NCBI RefSeq assembly: GCF_007752135.1
Contig: NZ_CP036298.1
Location: 806,001 to 870,000, forward strand
Length of the DNA: 64,000 nucleotides
Source of the DNA: Aureliella helgolandensis
GTDB taxonomy: Bacteria; Planctomycetota; Planctomycetia; Pirellulales; Pirellulaceae
Direction of reading: 5' to 3'
A program made the position numbers and the translations under genes. Below, piece after piece: positions 37,536-46,580 of the stretch (positions are counted from its first letter, which is position 1; each line of letters begins with the position of its first letter). The notes beneath the pieces are model-generated. The model saw only the letters and a list, made by a program, of their open reading frames with translations, searched no databases and was not told the DNA's origin.

Positions 37536-39068
37536 ATGGCTAGCAAGATTGAGTTCGATCGTCGCGCTTTCATGGCACGTGTCGGGATCTGTGGGATTGG
37601 AGCCTCGGGGCTAGGCAGCTTTGGGACTCTACCACTTCTGACTGCCGCCGAATTGGAGCTCGACCCTCTGCAGGTGCGCGCTGGCAGCGGAGTTGACCAT
37701 TTGGTCACCCTGTTGGAAACGACCGACCGTGACGATTTGTTGGAAGTGGTAGCGCAGCGGATCCGAGCTGGGACGACCTATCGGGAACTACTGGCCGCGC
37801 TGCTTCTGGCCGGAGTGCGCAACGTTCAACCTCGACCATCGGTCGGATTCAAATTCCACTCGGTGCTGGTGGTGCACTCGGCGCACCTCGCGGCGGTAGG
37901 CTCTCCCATTGAAGACCGTTGGTTGCCCTTGTTTTGGGCCATCGACTACTTCAAATCGACCCAGCTCGAAGAGGCTTCGAAGACCGGTTGGCAACAGGCT
38001 CCAGTCGATGAAAGTCGGGTGCCACGCCCCAGTCAAGCCAAATCGGCTCTGATCGCTGCACTCGATAATTGGGATGTGGAAGCCGCCGATGTGGCGACGG
38101 TTGGGATGGTGCGGAGTGCCGGGGCCAATGCCATGTTCGAATTGCTGTGCCGCTATGGAGCTCGCGATTTCCGTTCCATTGGGCATAAGGCAATCTATGT
38201 CGCCAACGGATTTCGTACGCTCCAGTGCATCGGTTGGCAGTATGCAGAACCGGTCATGCGTTCCTTGGTATTTGCATTGTTGAACCACAACGGCGAACCG
38301 AATCCAGCGAATAGCGATTTAACGCCAGACCGGGATTGGCGCATTAATCTCGAACGAGAAACAACGCTCGGCGCCGCTTGGCAGGATGGCGCTCGCGAAC
38401 CGGTGGCCACGCGGGAATTGGTGGAAGCGCTGCGAACAGCTAGTAGCGAAGCCGCGTCAGAGCTAGCGGTCGAGATGCTGAATCGAGGCGTAGCCCCTCA
38501 GTCGCTCTGGGATGGCATTTTGCTGGCATCCGGCGAGCTGTTGATGCAGCAGCCGGGCATCATAGGACTGCATTCTGTAACCACGGCCAATGCCATGCAC
38601 TATGCCTACCGGCATGCTGCGGACGACCAGACCCGTCGTTTGTTATTACTGCAGAATTGTGCATTCTTGCCGCATTTCCGCGCGTCCGCCGGTGGGCGTG
38701 GAGAGCTCGGAACCGATTCGATCTTTAACATCGAGGTGCCGGACGATTTGAACCCGAATTCGGTAGAGCAGCTAGAAGAGATCTTTGCTGCCGTCAGCAG
38801 TCATCGAAAAGTTGCGGCTGCAAAGGTGCTGGGGTGGCTTCAGGGGGGCGGTGTGGCAGAAGATTTTGTCTCGGTGGCTCGCCGGATGACCTTTACCAAG
38901 GGACGCGATGCCCATGATTATAAATTCAGTTCTGCAGTGCTGGAGGATTACGCGGCCGTCTCGCCCGAGTATCGAAGTTTGTTTTTAGCACTGAGTGTGT
39001 TCAATTTGCGAGGTAGTGGAGATCGCGATAACCAGCTTATCGAGCGCGCCCAAACGGCATTGTCGTAG
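37536..39068 (+). CDS. Tat-exported His-rich protein of unknown family
   Basis: 510 residues. ATG 37536 is preceded by AGGAGA at good spacing. The twin-arginine signal DRRAFMARVGICGIG (Arg9-Arg10) shows export in folded form. The rest is mostly helical, with His grouped in three regions: FKFHSVLVVHSAHLAA (His108, 114, 117), SIGHKAIYVANG (His217) and LHSVTTANAMHYAYRHAADD (His346, 355, 360), plus LPHFRAS (His380). Such an arrangement would suit an internal metal site. I do not recognise the family with certainty; a distant likeness to questin oxidase-like (DUF4243) proteins came to mind but cannot be tested here. It is likely cotranscribed with the DUF1559 gene 22 bases downstream. Confidence 0.72.
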   Translation: MASKIEFDRRAFMARVGICGIGASGLGSFGTLPLLTAAELELDPLQVRAGSGVDHLVTLLETTDRDDLLEVVAQRIRAGTTYRELLAALLLAGVRNVQPRPSVGFKFHSVLVVHSAHLAAVGSPIEDRWLPLFWAIDYFKSTQLEEASKTGWQQAPVDESRVPRPSQAKSALIAALDNWDVEAADVATVGMVRSAGANAMFELLCRYGARDFRSIGHKAIYVANGFRTLQCIGWQYAEPVMRSLVFALLNHNGEPNPANSDLTPDRDWRINLERETTLGAAWQDGAREPVATRELVEALRTASSEAASELAVEMLNRGVAPQSLWDGILLASGELLMQQPGIIGLHSVTTANAMHYAYRHAADDQTRRLLLLQNCAFLPHFRASAGGRGELGTDSIFNIEVPDDLNPNSVEQLEEIFAAVSSHRKVAAAKVLGWLQGGGVAEDFVSVARRMTFTKGRDAHDYKFSSAVLEDYAAVSPEYRSLFLALSVFNLRGSGDRDNQLIERAQTALS

Positions 39069-39090
39069 TCTCACCATCTAAGGAATCGAG

Positions 39091-40143
39091 ATGCGCGAAT
39101 ACCCGTTTCCGATGGACCGCATAAGCGACTTTACCGCTTGGACCCTGCCGCTACACGGACTACTGCTGCTGTTAGCCCTGGCGCCGTTTGCACTGCTGTT
39201 TTTCCAATCACGCCGTTTGGCGAGTACCAGGGATGGCTGCCTATTGCTGGCCACCATGTTCCTGGCGCCCATTCTGCTGGTTCCAACTGCGTTTGCGATC
39301 GGTTCGCCGCAAGCGCCGTTCATCTTCGGCTACTTGGCATTCTTGGAACTCGCGTGCACCGTTACGTTGGTGGTGACCGTTTATCGGCTAACGAGGCAGA
39401 AGCAGGCGGTTCCAGTTTTCTACGTGCTGGGAACGCTGGTGGTTTTCGCATTGCTCATCGGCCTGATGCTGCCCGCGGTCCCCTCTGCTCGAGAAGCAGC
39501 CAGACGCATTAGCTGCAGCAACAATCTAAAACAGCTTGGGCTAGCAATGTGGAGTTACGAGGACGTGTACAAGGCGTTTCCGGCTGGAGCAGCGCCCACC
39601 GAAGCGGGGCATGCGATCAGCTGGCGTATTCAGTTGCTACCGTACCTGGAACAAGTCGACCTCTATGACAGCTATGATCCAGCTTCGGCCTGGGACTCGG
39701 AGCAGAACCTCACTTTAGCGGAGAGGCCGTTGTCTCCGTACAGTTGCCCCTCAAATCCGATTGCGGCAAACACCGCGGGGCATTTTTATGCTAGCTATGC
39801 CAGAATTTATGGACCGAATACGGTGATGCGGCCTAGTGAGTCAACGCGGGCGTCAGACCTGACGGCCGGTACCGCCAACACGCTTGGAATCGTCGAGGCC
39901 TGCGGCGCCTCAATTGTCTGGACCGAACCTCGCGACATGCAAATGTCGGATCGCACGCTAGGGATCAACCTTCCAGGAGACGCCCCCCATACGTCGCGAG
40001 CTATTATTTCGGCCTACCATACCGGTGGTGCCCAAGCGAATTTCATGGACGGAAGTATTCATTTCCTTTCGGAGAGGATCGACCCCCAAGTCTTGAAAGC
40101 GTTGGTGGAAGGAAGGGGTGATTCCGTATTCCAAGATCAATGA
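39091..40143 (+). CDS. DUF1559 protein with polytopic membrane N-terminus
   Basis: 350 residues from ATG 39091, preceded by AAGGAA; an ATG seven codons later is possible. Typical DUF1559 proteins start with a prepilin signal. This one instead has three or four membrane segments in its first 130 residues, the last ([38 protein letters not shown]) merging into the DUF1559 start. The [20 protein letters not shown] block and the H-x9-DG motif ([14 protein letters not shown]) are intact. DUF1559 proteins are greatly expanded in planctomycetes, without a known reaction; a pseudopilin-like exported role is presumed for most. The membrane form and its place after the Tat protein suggest a dedicated partner. 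Confidence 0.85.
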   Translation: MREYPFPMDRISDFTAWTLPLHGLLLLLALAPFALLFFQSRRLASTRDGCLLLATMFLAPILLVPTAFAIGSPQAPFIFGYLAFLELACTVTLVVTVYRLTRQKQAVPVFYVLGTLVVFALLIGLMLPAVPSAREAARRISCSNNLKQLGLAMWSYEDVYKAFPAGAAPTEAGHAISWRIQLLPYLEQVDLYDSYDPASAWDSEQNLTLAERPLSPYSCPSNPIAANTAGHFYASYARIYGPNTVMRPSESTRASDLTAGTANTLGIVEACGASIVWTEPRDMQMSDRTLGINLPGDAPHTSRAIISAYHTGGAQANFMDGSIHFLSERIDPQVLKALVEGRGDSVFQDQ

Positions 40144-40200
40144 GCGGTTCGATACGGACAGGTTTTCAGCGTAGGGAGTGTACTATGGGAAACCCATCCC

Positions 40201-40335
40201 GTAGCTACGCTCGCGACGGTAGCTACGCTCGCCAGAGCGTGGGACACTAGCGTGTAGCAGGAAAACCACCGTCTGGCGACGGTAGCTACGGAGCTGGGCA
40301 GGAAAACCACCGTCTGGCGACGGTAGCTACGTGTG
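40201..40335. repeat. Hairpin repeat cluster, GTAGCTA/GCCA family (left copy)
   Basis: Contains one unit with stem CGCTC-GCCA-GAGCG (40219-40244), two units with stem CCGTC-TGGC-GACGG (about 40263-40298 and 40304-40331, read on this strand) and one degenerate unit at 40201. GTAGCTA flanks each stem. 26- and 36-base stretches of this cluster return exactly, inverted and in reverse order, at 41400-41478 on the other side of the lipase gene. Confidence 0.85.
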
Positions 40336-40440
40336 TTTTGAAGCGGCAGTTGCCTTCGTTTCAGGGTTGCGCATAGAACTTCGTACGGTAGCATCTAGGT
40401 GGGAACGGAGACTCTGGAAACTTGAATCGGGATTTGCTCA

Positions 40441-41412
40441 ATGCGAAACATACTGGTGAACCTAGTCGGATGGTTGCTATGCTCGGTGTGTGCTGTTACC
40501 GCTGGACAGGATAATTCGGTCGAAGAGGAGGTGGCGGCAAGCCTACCCAATTTGAAAATACCAACTTTAGGTGGCAAGCAATTCTGGACCGATTACCAGT
40601 GGCGGCAGGGCTGGCGCGTGCAGCAAAATGCCCTGACCGGGCATTGGCGGCTGTTGGATTTCCAGAATTTTCGCCATGCCTGGGGGAGTCGTGAAGCATG
40701 CGATGCCGCCCTCAACGAAAAGGTCCCTACCAAGGAGATCGAGAGCCAGCATCTCGTCCTCTTATTGCATGGACTTTCGCGCTCAGCTAGTTCGATGGCC
40801 GCTATCGGGGAAGCGATCGAACGCGAAACGGATATGCAAGTCGCCTACTTTGAATACGCGAGCACACGTGCCTCTATTGCAGAGCATGCGGCAGCGCTCC
40901 GGGAAGTGGTAGCGGGACTCCCTGGAGGACTCAAGCTATCGTTCATTGGGCATAGTATGGGGAATATCATTGTTCGGCACGCCATCGGTGATTGGCAAGC
41001 AGACCAGGATCAAGCCACGCTGCGGCGCCTAAATAGCGTCGTTATGCTTGGGCCTCCCAATCAGGGGGCTTCCATCGCCCGGCAGCTATCGCGGACGGGG
41101 TTGTTTGGTTTCGTGACTGGCAGAGGAGGCATGGAGCTGGGGCCTAACTGGGAGAAGTTGGCAGAGAAGCTAGCGACTCCCCCCTGCCCTTTTGGGATCG
41201 TAGCGGGGCGGCTCCCCGATCAATGGCAGCTCAACCCGCTGGTCGATGGCGAAGGCGACTTTGTCGTTAGCGTGGAAGAGACACGGCTTGCCGGTGCAGC
41301 AGACGAATTGGAGGTTCCGCGGTTGCATTCGTTCCTCATGGATGACGAAACCGTTCAAGAAGCCACGATTCTGTTTTTGCAAACGGGCCACTTTCCCCAC
41401 CCAGCTCCGTAG
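40441..41412 (+). CDS. Secreted lipase-like alpha/beta hydrolase
   Basis: 323 residues with a signal peptide (about 1-22, ending AVTAG). The alpha/beta hydrolase core starts near residue 104: LVLLLHGLSRSASSM holds the oxyanion HG, FIGHSMGNIIVRHA gives the nucleophile Ser172 in GxSxG, and RLHSFLMDDETV near the end supplies the likely catalytic His. The acidic residue is probably in VDGEGDFVVSV. The overall layout resembles triacylglycerol lipase and PGAP1-like esterases that lack a large lid. It is flanked on both sides by inverted copies of a hairpin repeat, so it could have moved as a cassette. No neighbour shares its pathway. Confidence 0.87.
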   Translation: MRNILVNLVGWLLCSVCAVTAGQDNSVEEEVAASLPNLKIPTLGGKQFWTDYQWRQGWRVQQNALTGHWRLLDFQNFRHAWGSREACDAALNEKVPTKEIESQHLVLLLHGLSRSASSMAAIGEAIERETDMQVAYFEYASTRASIAEHAAALREVVAGLPGGLKLSFIGHSMGNIIVRHAIGDWQADQDQATLRRLNSVVMLGPPNQGASIARQLSRTGLFGFVTGRGGMELGPNWEKLAEKLATPPCPFGIVAGRLPDQWQLNPLVDGEGDFVVSVEETRLAGAADELEVPRLHSFLMDDETVQEATILFLQTGHFPHPAP

Positions 41413-41495
41413 CTACCGTCGCCAGACGGTGGTTTCCCCCTGCACGCTGGCTTCCCACGCTCTGGCGAGCGTAGCTACGGGGCGGTGGTTTTCCC
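41400..41495. repeat. Hairpin repeat cluster, GTAGCTA/GCCA family (right copy, inverted)
   Basis: A 36-base stretch (41400-41435) and a 26-base stretch (41453-41478) are exact inverted copies of 40263-40298 and 40219-40244. The first begins inside the last codons of the lipase gene. The order of the units is reversed too, as expected when a whole segment sits between inverted repeats. It lies between the lipase stop and the stop of the convergent RND pump. Confidence 0.85.
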
Positions 41496-41504
41496 ACCTG
41501 AGGT

Positions 41505-44500
41505 CTAGGGGCGAGGTTTCTTAGAGGAGCGAGACTTCTTGGGTTGTGCTTTCGGATCCTGTTCGCTGCTAGGAAGCCCTTGGGAGGCCGCTTCGGCGGG
41601 AGCTTCCGTAGTCGCAGCAGCATCCTCCGCAGGCACTTCCTCTGGCGAACTCTCTGTGGCGTGGGGAGCGGAAGTTGCGGGAGGCGTAGGGACGCCATTT
41701 GCGGGACGCGTTCGACGCTGGCCCTCCGGTGTTTCTGGAGCCAGGACAAAATAGAACACTGGCGTTAGGAAGATTCCGAAGAACGTCACCCCTAGCATGC
41801 CCGAGAATACTGCCACGCCAAGGGTGGTACGCATCTCGGCACCGGCTCCCTGAGCCAGTGCCAATGGAACGACGCCAAGGATAAACGCAAGCGATGTCAT
41901 GATGATGGGACGCAAACGCAAGCGGCAGGCCTCAATCGTTGCGTCGAACTTTGTCATTCCTGCCGTTTGTTGTTCTTTGGCAAATTCCACGATGAGAATT
42001 GCGTTCTTGCTAGCTAGTCCTACGAGAACGACGAAGCCGATTTGCACAAAGATATTGATATCCATGCCGGCATAAGCCACTCCGATCACCGAGCACAATA
42101 GGCACATCGGGACGACGAGAATCACAGCAAAGGGAAGTCGCAAGCTCTCGTACTGGGCTGCCAGGACCAGGAAGACCAAAACTACGGCCAAGCCGAAGAC
42201 TACCAACGCGGTATTGCCGGCGCGAATTTGCAGGAAGGTTAACTCGGTCCATTCGCTATCGAATCCAAATGGCATATTCTCAGCCAGCACCCCTTCGACG
42301 GCCTTGATGGAGTCACCGGAGCTCACCCCTGGCATCGCCATCCCGTTGATGGCTGTTGCCGAAAATCCGTTGTACCGCATGACTGCGGCCGGCCCAGTCG
42401 TATCCTCGACGGTTGCCAGGGCTCCCAGCGGGATCATCTGCCCAGCATTGTTCCGTACGTAGAGCTGCGAGACCTGGTCGGCAGTCAAGCGAAACTCAGG
42501 ATCGGCCTGCAGGTTGACTTGCCACGTTCGTCCGAAAGCATTGAAATCATTGACATAGTACCCACCAAGATACGTTTGCAGGGCAGTGAAGACCTGGCTG
42601 AGTGGCACGTTCATGGTTTTGCATTTTTCGCGATCGACATCGACGAACATCTGAGGAGTGTTCGCGCGAAAACCGCTTTGCATCCCCAAAATGACAGGTT
42701 CTTGGGAGCCGAGTTGCGACAATGCGTTGGTGGTTTTTTCAAGCTCGGTGAGTCCCAATTGCCCGACGTCGCGGATAATGATTTTGAAGCCACCTCCGCT
42801 GCCAAGACCGTCGACCGGAGGAGGTCCGAAAACGGAAACTCTGGCATCGAGGATCTCTGCTGCAACGGATTGTCGGAACTTATTGGCAATCGAATCTGAA
42901 TAGAGTGCATCTGACTCTCGATCATGAAACGGATCAAGAATCACGAAGATGGATGCGAAATTTGAGCCCACCGCGTTCTGCACGAACGATTGGCCGATAA
43001 TCCCCAGCGAATGATCGACTCCCGCGAATGCTTCGGTGGCTAGCGCCTCGTGGGCTGCATCATCCTGACCATGTTCTGAGGAGGACTTCGTCAGTGACTT
43101 GGCTAGATAGCGACTGTCTCCACTCCGCTCGCCCAGTAGGATTTTGTTCAACTTTTCAACGACGGCTGAGGTTCGCTCCAGTGAGGCGGAGTCGGGGAGT
43201 TGGATATCGACCAGTAAGTACCCCTTGTCCTGTGCTGGCACGAAGCCGGTAGGGACGCTGGTCATGGCTTTAAACGTACCCCACAGCAGCCCCGCGTAGA
43301 CGAGCAATACAATCAGGGAAAGCCGAATGAGCCAGCCAGCAACCTGTGCGTAGAGGCCGGACACCGCACCGAAAAACTGGTTAAATAGTTTGAAAAACCA
43401 GCCGAAAACAAAGTGGAGTACGACCGACAAGGGATCGCGCTGATCGGCCTTGGGACGCAGCAGTACGGCGCTCAATGCGGGACTCAAGGTGAGTGAATTC
43501 AAGGCACTGAAGAAGGTGGACACTGCGATGGTGGCCGCAAATTGTGCGAAGAACTGACCGGTAATGCCCGTAATGAATAAGCAGGGGATGAACACGCACA
43601 TCAGTACGAGCGAAATTGCGATAATGGGCGTCGTGACTTCTCGCATCGCCTCCTCGGCCGCCTCGACCGGTCCAAGTCCATGCTCTAATTTGTGCTCGAT
43701 GGCTTCGACCACCACGATGGCGTCATCCACGACGATCCCAATCGCCAGCACTAAACCGAACAAAGAGAGATTGTTGAGGCTAAAGCCGATGCCGGCCATT
43801 ACGGCAAAGGTGCCGATGATCGCCACCGGTACGGCCAGCAACGGAATGATCGCGGCTCGCCACGACTGGAGGAAAATGAGCACCACGATTGCTACGAGAA
43901 TGATTGCATCACGCAGAGCGTTAAAGACCTCGTGAATCGATTCTCCGATGAACGGGGTCGTGTCGTAGCTGATGGAGTACTCAACATCTTGCGGGAAGAC
44001 CTCTTTGAGTTCCTCCATTTTTGCGCGAACCGCATTGGCTGTATCCAAGGCGTTGGAGCCCGGCAGCTGGTAGATCATTAGACCAGCAGAGGGAATGCCA
44101 TCGAGTACGCATTGGGTGTCCTGAAAGGCAGCTCCGAAATCGATTCCACCAAAGGTATCACCCGACTCCGAGGTGCGTTGTTCCGTCACGACATCGTAGA
44201 GTTTGACAATTTGGCCGTTGCTGCCTGTTTTGATGACGATGTCTGAGAACTCTTCGGCCGTCTCGAGTCGTCCGAGCGTTTTCAGCGTGTATTGGAAGTC
44301 TTCGCCATTGGGGACAGGTGGGCGGCCTAGAGATCCTGCAGCCACTTGGACATTCTGCTCTTGGAGAGCGGCGATGACGTCTCCAGCGGTTAATTCGAGA
44401 GCCGCCATCCGATTGGGATCCAGCCAGACGCGCATGCTGTAATCGCGTTGGCCGATGATATTGATGTTGCCGACACCAAGGATTCGGGCCAGTTCATCCT

Positions 44501-44990
44501 TAATGCGAATGGTGGCAAAATTACTTAAGTAGAGCTGGTCTCGGGATTGTTCGGGCGAGAACAGGTTGATGGCCAGCAGCGCGCTGGGAGAGCTCTTAAC
44601 GACCGAAACACCGATGCTCTTCACTTCGGCGGGCAAAGTGGGCGTGGCCAAATTCACGCGGTTTTGAACCATCACCTGCGCCATGTCGAGATTGGTTCCC
44701 ACATCGAACGTGACGGTTAGCGAGTACCCGCCATCGTTGGTGGACTGGCTCGACATGTACAACATGTTCTCGACGCCGGTCACTTGCTGTTCAATCGGGG
44801 CGGCGACGGTCTCCGCCACCACCTCGCTGCTAGCCCCCGGATATTTGGCGGTCACCAACACCGAAGGAGGCGTGATTTCGGGATACTGAGCGATCGGCAG
44901 TGTCCAAACGAAGATCGAACCTGCCAGTACGATGAGTACCGAAATGACACAGGCGAAGATGGGACGCTTAATGAAGAATAAGGAGATCAC
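41505..44990 (-). CDS. RND multidrug efflux pump (HAE1/AcrB family)
   Basis: 1161 residues, longer than the usual 1030-1060. It starts with MISLFFIKRPIFACVISVLI and shows the HAE1 hallmarks: IAQYPEITPPSVLVTAKYPGAS, ENMLYMSSQSTNDGGYSLTVTF, the TM4 proton-relay pair in GIVVDDAIVVVEAIEHKLE and the TM10 Lys in VLVGLASKNAILIVEFAKEQ. The extra length is a C-terminal tail of about 80-90 residues, rich in Pro, Ala, Glu and finally Lys/Arg (KKSRSSKKPRP), probably disordered and cytoplasmic. It exports drugs or other amphiphiles with the adaptor encoded 63 bases upstream. No outer-membrane channel gene accompanies the pair. Confidence 0.93.
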   Translation of the reverse strand: MISLFFIKRPIFACVISVLIVLAGSIFVWTLPIAQYPEITPPSVLVTAKYPGASSEVVAETVAAPIEQQVTGVENMLYMSSQSTNDGGYSLTVTFDVGTNLDMAQVMVQNRVNLATPTLPAEVKSIGVSVVKSSPSALLAINLFSPEQSRDQLYLSNFATIRIKDELARILGVGNINIIGQRDYSMRVWLDPNRMAALELTAGDVIAALQEQNVQVAAGSLGRPPVPNGEDFQYTLKTLGRLETAEEFSDIVIKTGSNGQIVKLYDVVTEQRTSESGDTFGGIDFGAAFQDTQCVLDGIPSAGLMIYQLPGSNALDTANAVRAKMEELKEVFPQDVEYSISYDTTPFIGESIHEVFNALRDAIILVAIVVLIFLQSWRAAIIPLLAVPVAIIGTFAVMAGIGFSLNNLSLFGLVLAIGIVVDDAIVVVEAIEHKLEHGLGPVEAAEEAMREVTTPIIAISLVLMCVFIPCLFITGITGQFFAQFAATIAVSTFFSALNSLTLSPALSAVLLRPKADQRDPLSVVLHFVFGWFFKLFNQFFGAVSGLYAQVAGWLIRLSLIVLLVYAGLLWGTFKAMTSVPTGFVPAQDKGYLLVDIQLPDSASLERTSAVVEKLNKILLGERSGDSRYLAKSLTKSSSEHGQDDAAHEALATEAFAGVDHSLGIIGQSFVQNAVGSNFASIFVILDPFHDRESDALYSDSIANKFRQSVAAEILDARVSVFGPPPVDGLGSGGGFKIIIRDVGQLGLTELEKTTNALSQLGSQEPVILGMQSGFRANTPQMFVDVDREKCKTMNVPLSQVFTALQTYLGGYYVNDFNAFGRTWQVNLQADPEFRLTADQVSQLYVRNNAGQMIPLGALATVEDTTGPAAVMRYNGFSATAINGMAMPGVSSGDSIKAVEGVLAENMPFGFDSEWTELTFLQIRAGNTALVVFGLAVVLVFLVLAAQYESLRLPFAVILVVPMCLLCSVIGVAYAGMDINIFVQIGFVVLVGLASKNAILIVEFAKEQQTAGMTKFDATIEACRLRLRPIIMTSLAFILGVVPLALAQGAGAEMRTTLGVAVFSGMLGVTFFGIFLTPVFYFVLAPETPEGQRRTRPANGVPTPPATSAPHATESSPEEVPAEDAAATTEAPAEAASQGLPSSEQDPKAQPKKSRSSKKPRP

Positions 44991-45053
44991 GTGTGGGTGC
45001 TTTGTTGTTTGTTCAAAGTAGATGGGAGTGCCAATCCCAAGTCACAGGCAACT

Positions 45054-46214
45054 TCATTCGCTCTTCAGTGGTTGCGGATCCACCTTCACGCCAGGGCGGA
45101 TCAGCTGCAGGCCAGCGACTACAACCGACTCGTTGGCTTCGATTCCCGACTTCACCACTCGCATCCGATCTTTTCGATCGCCGAGTTTGACCGTGCGACT
45201 CTCGACGACGTTTTCTTTGTTAACGACGAAGACAAACTTGGTTGCTTGGTCGGTACCAATGGCGGTATCGGGAACGAGCACTGCGTTGTATTGGCCCGAT
45301 ACGGGGACGCGCAGACGCACGAACATACCTGCCGTGAGTAGGCCTGACTCATTGGGGAAGAGCCCGCGAATTTGAGAAGTCCCGGTTTGCTGATTGACTT
45401 GGATTTCAGCGTATTCAAGGATACCGGCGTGCGGGAATCCCACCTCGTCTTGCAATTGAAGATCACACTGAATCTTGAGCTCTTCGAGTTTGTCAGCTTC
45501 TTTAAACGCGTCGCCTGCAACTTCTCTTTGACGACGCATAAACCGGAGCCGGACATTTTCGTCAACGTTTGCTACCGCTTTAATTGGTCGATCGCTGACC
45601 ACTTCGGTCAGGACCGTTCCGCCACCGAGGCCACCATGCACGTAATTGCCAACGTCGAGCAGGGCGCGATCCACGCGCCCGGTGATGGGGGAAGTGATTT
45701 GGGTGTAGTCGACATCTAGCTTTGTCCGAGCTGCGTCGGCTTGAGCCGCCGCTAAGGAGGCTCGAGCTTCAGCAACTGCGGCTTGATTCTGCTCGAACTC
45801 TTCCTGTGAAATAGCATCCGTCTCAACCAATTTCTGGGATCTCGCAAATGTTTTCTCGGTTACTCCGACCTTTGATTCCCAAACATTGACCTGAGCGATC
45901 GACTGATTGTAAATCGCCTGATACTCATCAGGTTCGATCGAGAACAGCAGGTCACCAGCGTTGACCAGTTGCCCATCTTCGAAATGCGTCTTGAGCAAGA
46001 AGCCGGAGACGCGAGCCTGAATCTGCACGCTCTGGTCGGCAACGGTTCGACCGACCAATTCGATATTGTCGACAACCTTTTCCTCCACCGCTGAAAAAAC
46101 GGTGACTTTCTGCGGCGGTTTTTCCTTGCGTGCTTGCGCATCGTTGCCCTCGCGGGTCGCACAGCCCACGGCTAGCAGCGTCGCGATGCAAAGTAAAAAA
46201 CGAGGGGTCGTCAT
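45054..46214 (-). CDS. RND efflux adaptor lipoprotein (AcrA/MexE-like)
   Basis: 386 residues from ATG 46214. A longer frame from 46295 exists, but this start gives a lipoprotein signal MTTPRFLLCIATLLAVGCAT. The adaptor features are VQIQARVSGFLLKTHFEDGQLVNAGDLLFSIEPDEYQA (first lipoyl half), a helical hairpin rich in Ala/Glu/Gln, TQITSPITGRVDRALLDVGNYVHG (second half), and the beta-barrel and membrane-proximal ends with MFVRLRVPVSGQYNAVLVPDTAIGTDQATKFVFVV. It bridges the HAE1 pump encoded just downstream to an outer-membrane channel found elsewhere. The region upstream contains two hairpins. Confidence 0.92.
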   Translation of the reverse strand: MTTPRFLLCIATLLAVGCATREGNDAQARKEKPPQKVTVFSAVEEKVVDNIELVGRTVADQSVQIQARVSGFLLKTHFEDGQLVNAGDLLFSIEPDEYQAIYNQSIAQVNVWESKVGVTEKTFARSQKLVETDAISQEEFEQNQAAVAEARASLAAAQADAARTKLDVDYTQITSPITGRVDRALLDVGNYVHGGLGGGTVLTEVVSDRPIKAVANVDENVRLRFMRRQREVAGDAFKEADKLEELKIQCDLQLQDEVGFPHAGILEYAEIQVNQQTGTSQIRGLFPNESGLLTAGMFVRLRVPVSGQYNAVLVPDTAIGTDQATKFVFVVNKENVVESRTVKLGDRKDRMRVVKSGIEANESVVVAGLQLIRPGVKVDPQPLKSE

Positions 46215-46580
46215 TGGATTCACCTTATTGGTCTTCAGGCTGAGATCACGCCGTTTCAGAGAGTTATACGCACTCACTGAGCGAGCCAGGAACACTTTGG
46301 CACCGAGCTCACCTTCTGCTCAGCATCGGTTGTCTTGCGCAGGACAGTCTGGTGGGCCCCGCGGTGCGCCGCGTGGGACTGTCGGCGACCGAAGTATACT
46401 ACACTTTGAACGAGCTGCGGCTTGCTACCAACGCAAAAACGCGTCGATTAGAAATCGACGCGTTGATGAAGTTTTTGATGGCCGCTCGGGGCTCCACTGC
46501 AGCTTGCAGAGTACTCGATCGCTAGCCGCCCGTGACAAACTGAGGCACTTGCCGCTGGCGAACTCGCTTATCCGATCGCT
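46215..46580. other. Intergenic region with two hairpins
   Basis: 366 bases between the adaptor start and the end of the small Tyr-rich gene, both leftward. The terminator at 46434-46464 belongs to the upstream gene. A second structure at 46343-46383 has GACAGTC/GACTGTC outer arms and a CGCGG-TGCG-CCGCG inner stem. The adaptor promoter should lie between this structure and 46214. Confidence 0.45.
46434..46464 (-). terminator. Rho-independent terminator of the small Tyr/His-rich gene
   Basis: AACGCGTCGATT (46438-46449) and AATCGACGCGTT (46453-46464) are perfect 12-base arms with a three-base loop. On the minus strand the stem is followed by a T run (from 46439 down to 46435, ...CGTTTTTGCG). 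It lies about 117 bases after the stop of the gene at 46581. Confidence 0.75.

Noticed and set aside
45372-45719. 115-residue plus-strand frame inside the efflux adaptor
   Set aside because: Antisense shadow of a clearly conserved gene.
46343-46383. Second terminator upstream of the efflux adaptor
   Set aside because: The hairpin has outer and inner stems but no T run on either strand, so it is noted only as a structure.
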